DNA from: a virus
IMG/VR virus record: IMGVR_UViG_3300048924_000349
Span: 1 to 22,338 of that record
Reading direction: 5' to 3' (one strand)
Length of the DNA stretch: 22,338 nucleotides
A program made the translations under genes and the position numbers. The stretch's first letter is position 1. Each line of letters begins with the position of its first letter. This document shows positions 21,573-22,338 of this stretch, in pieces. The notes under the pieces were generated by a model. That model was not told the DNA's origin and ran no database searches. It saw only the letters and a program-made list of their open reading frames with translations.

Positions 21573-22338
21573 ATGTTAATTCGAAACATGCTTCTGAAAT
21601 ATTACGCACCTGAAAGTGGCGGTGAGGGCGGTGGTGGTGGCGGTATCGAAATCACTCCTGAAATCCAGAAGCTGATTGATGAGCGTGTGACCAGCGAAGT
21701 CACTGGCCTGAAATCGAAAAACTCTGAGCTGCTGGGAACCATTAAGCAGCAAAAAGAAACCCTGTCACGCTTCGATGGTATCGATCCTGATGCAGTGCGC
21801 GGGATCCTCCAGCGTTTTTCCGACGACGAAGAGGCAAAGCTGATTGCCGCCGGAAAAATCGATGAGGTGCTCGATAAGCGCACCGAGCGTCTGCGTGCTG
21901 ACGTCGATAAGCAAATCAAAGCCGCAAACGAGCGCGCGGACAAAGCCGAAGCGTTCTCCAACAAATTCCGGGATCGAGTTCTGGGCGATGCAATCCGTGC
22001 AGCAGCCTCAAAAGCTGGCGCGCTGCCGGAAGCATCTGACGATCTGATTCTGCGTGCCAAAGGCACATTCCAGCTCAACGACGAAGGCGAGGCCGTAGCA
22101 GTTGATGCAAATGGCGACGTTCTGTTCGGTAAAGACGGTAAAACTCCACTAAGCCCGCTTGAGTGGGCGGAGTCTCTTAAGGAGACGGCTCCGCATCTGT
22201 TCCCTCGCGCGGAAGGCACCGGCGCGGGCACACACAAACCAAACGGTGGTGGCAGCCTGAAACGTTCCGAAATGAGCGCCAGCGACAAAGCGGACTACAT
22301 CCGCAAGCATGGCCAGCAGGCCTTCCTCAAACTTCCAA
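21573..22338 (+). CDS. Phage scaffold-like / capsid assembly protein (right-truncated by window)
   Basis: An open frame of 255 codons running off the right edge without a stop. GAGGGG precedes the ATG at 21573. After a short start (MLIRNMLLKYYAPESG) comes a glycine-rich run, then charged coiled-coil sequence (LKSKNSELLGTIKQQKETLS), a DPDAVRGILQ block, more coiled coil rich in Lys/Glu/Asp, a FRDRVLGDAIRAAASKAG segment, a KDGKTPLSPLEWAESL block, and a TGAGTHKPNGGG linker near the end. This composition and position before the expected major capsid gene fit a scaffolding (DUF4355-like) protein. The C-terminal capsid-binding end is not visible. Family name given from pattern only. Confidence 0.82.
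   Translation, partial: MLIRNMLLKYYAPESGGEGGGGGGIEITPEIQKLIDERVTSEVTGLKSKNSELLGTIKQQKETLSRFDGIDPDAVRGILQRFSDDEEAKLIAAGKIDEVLDKRTERLRADVDKQIKAANERADKAEAFSNKFRDRVLGDAIRAAASKAGALPEASDDLILRAKGTFQLNDEGEAVAVDANGDVLFGKDGKTPLSPLEWAESLKETAPHLFPRAEGTGAGTHKPNGGGSLKRSEMSASDKADYIRKHGQQAFLKLP

Noticed and set aside
21602-22288. 228-residue minus-strand ORF at the right end
   Set aside because: Ser/Arg/Pro-rich shadow of the scaffold-like gene, whose plus-strand frame stays open to the window edge with a good ribosome site.
1-22338. tRNA genes, CRISPR arrays, complete insertion sequences or phage attachment sites
   Set aside because: No cloverleaf-like segment, regularly spaced repeat array, transposase or integrase could be recognised; the attachment sites must lie outside the window.

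Overview
The window is part of a lambdoid prophage (or phage genome) of an enterobacterial host. It carries a block of about 8.7 kb with a complete-looking chaperone-usher fimbrial operon and its own regulators. The enterobacterial setting follows from the lambda-type O and P replication proteins, a RusA resolvase, a Q-type antiterminator, a phage 21-type lysis cassette, a DinI-like SOS gene behind a perfect LexA box, and a FimD-class usher.

Layout. Positions 1-1556 hold the 3' part of a lambda O-like initiator gene (open at the left edge, with origin iterons inside it), the P-like helicase loader and one or two small early ORFs. Positions 1557-1793 are a scarred junction with a truncated gene start, nested inverted repeats and a diverged second copy of the 3' end of P. 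Positions 1794-8779 are one leftward gene series, read right to left: EAL-domain phosphodiesterase, LuxR-type HTH regulator, major pilin, chaperone, usher, minor pilin, distal putative adhesin. Positions 9122-10406 run divergently and encode a ToxR-like membrane-bound winged-helix regulator and a FidL-like inner-membrane partner. Phage early genes resume at about 10.6 kb with dinI-like, a small hypothetical gene, a DUF1367 gene, a small hypothetical gene, rusA and the Q antiterminator. A predicted late promoter and terminator follow at 13.3 kb. Positions 13.9-15.2 kb hold the lysis genes (pinholin-type holin, SAR endolysin, Rz, Rz1). Positions 13.4-16.7 kb also contain moron-like genes, several on the minus strand, including a transglutaminase-like Cys-His-Asp protein. 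From 16.7 kb to the right edge come terminase small and large subunits, portal, MuF-type head protein and an open-ended scaffold-like gene.

How it fits together. The phage genes follow the normal lambdoid order (replication, Q, late promoter, lysis, packaging, head). The fimbrial block interrupts this order between P and the genes before Q and lies antisense to the presumed early rightward transcript, so it is best read as lysogenic-conversion cargo. Its regulators suggest local control: c-di-GMP hydrolysis by the EAL protein, DNA binding by the LuxR-type protein, and envelope sensing by the ToxR/FidL-like pair. A repeated GTGAATG motif occurs in both the pilin leader and the divergent control region. 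The P-gene remnant at the left junction is the clearest trace of how the block arrived.

Limits: all family calls are from reading motifs and remembered family patterns; no database search was run. The adhesin, LuxR-like regulator and moron functions are inferred.
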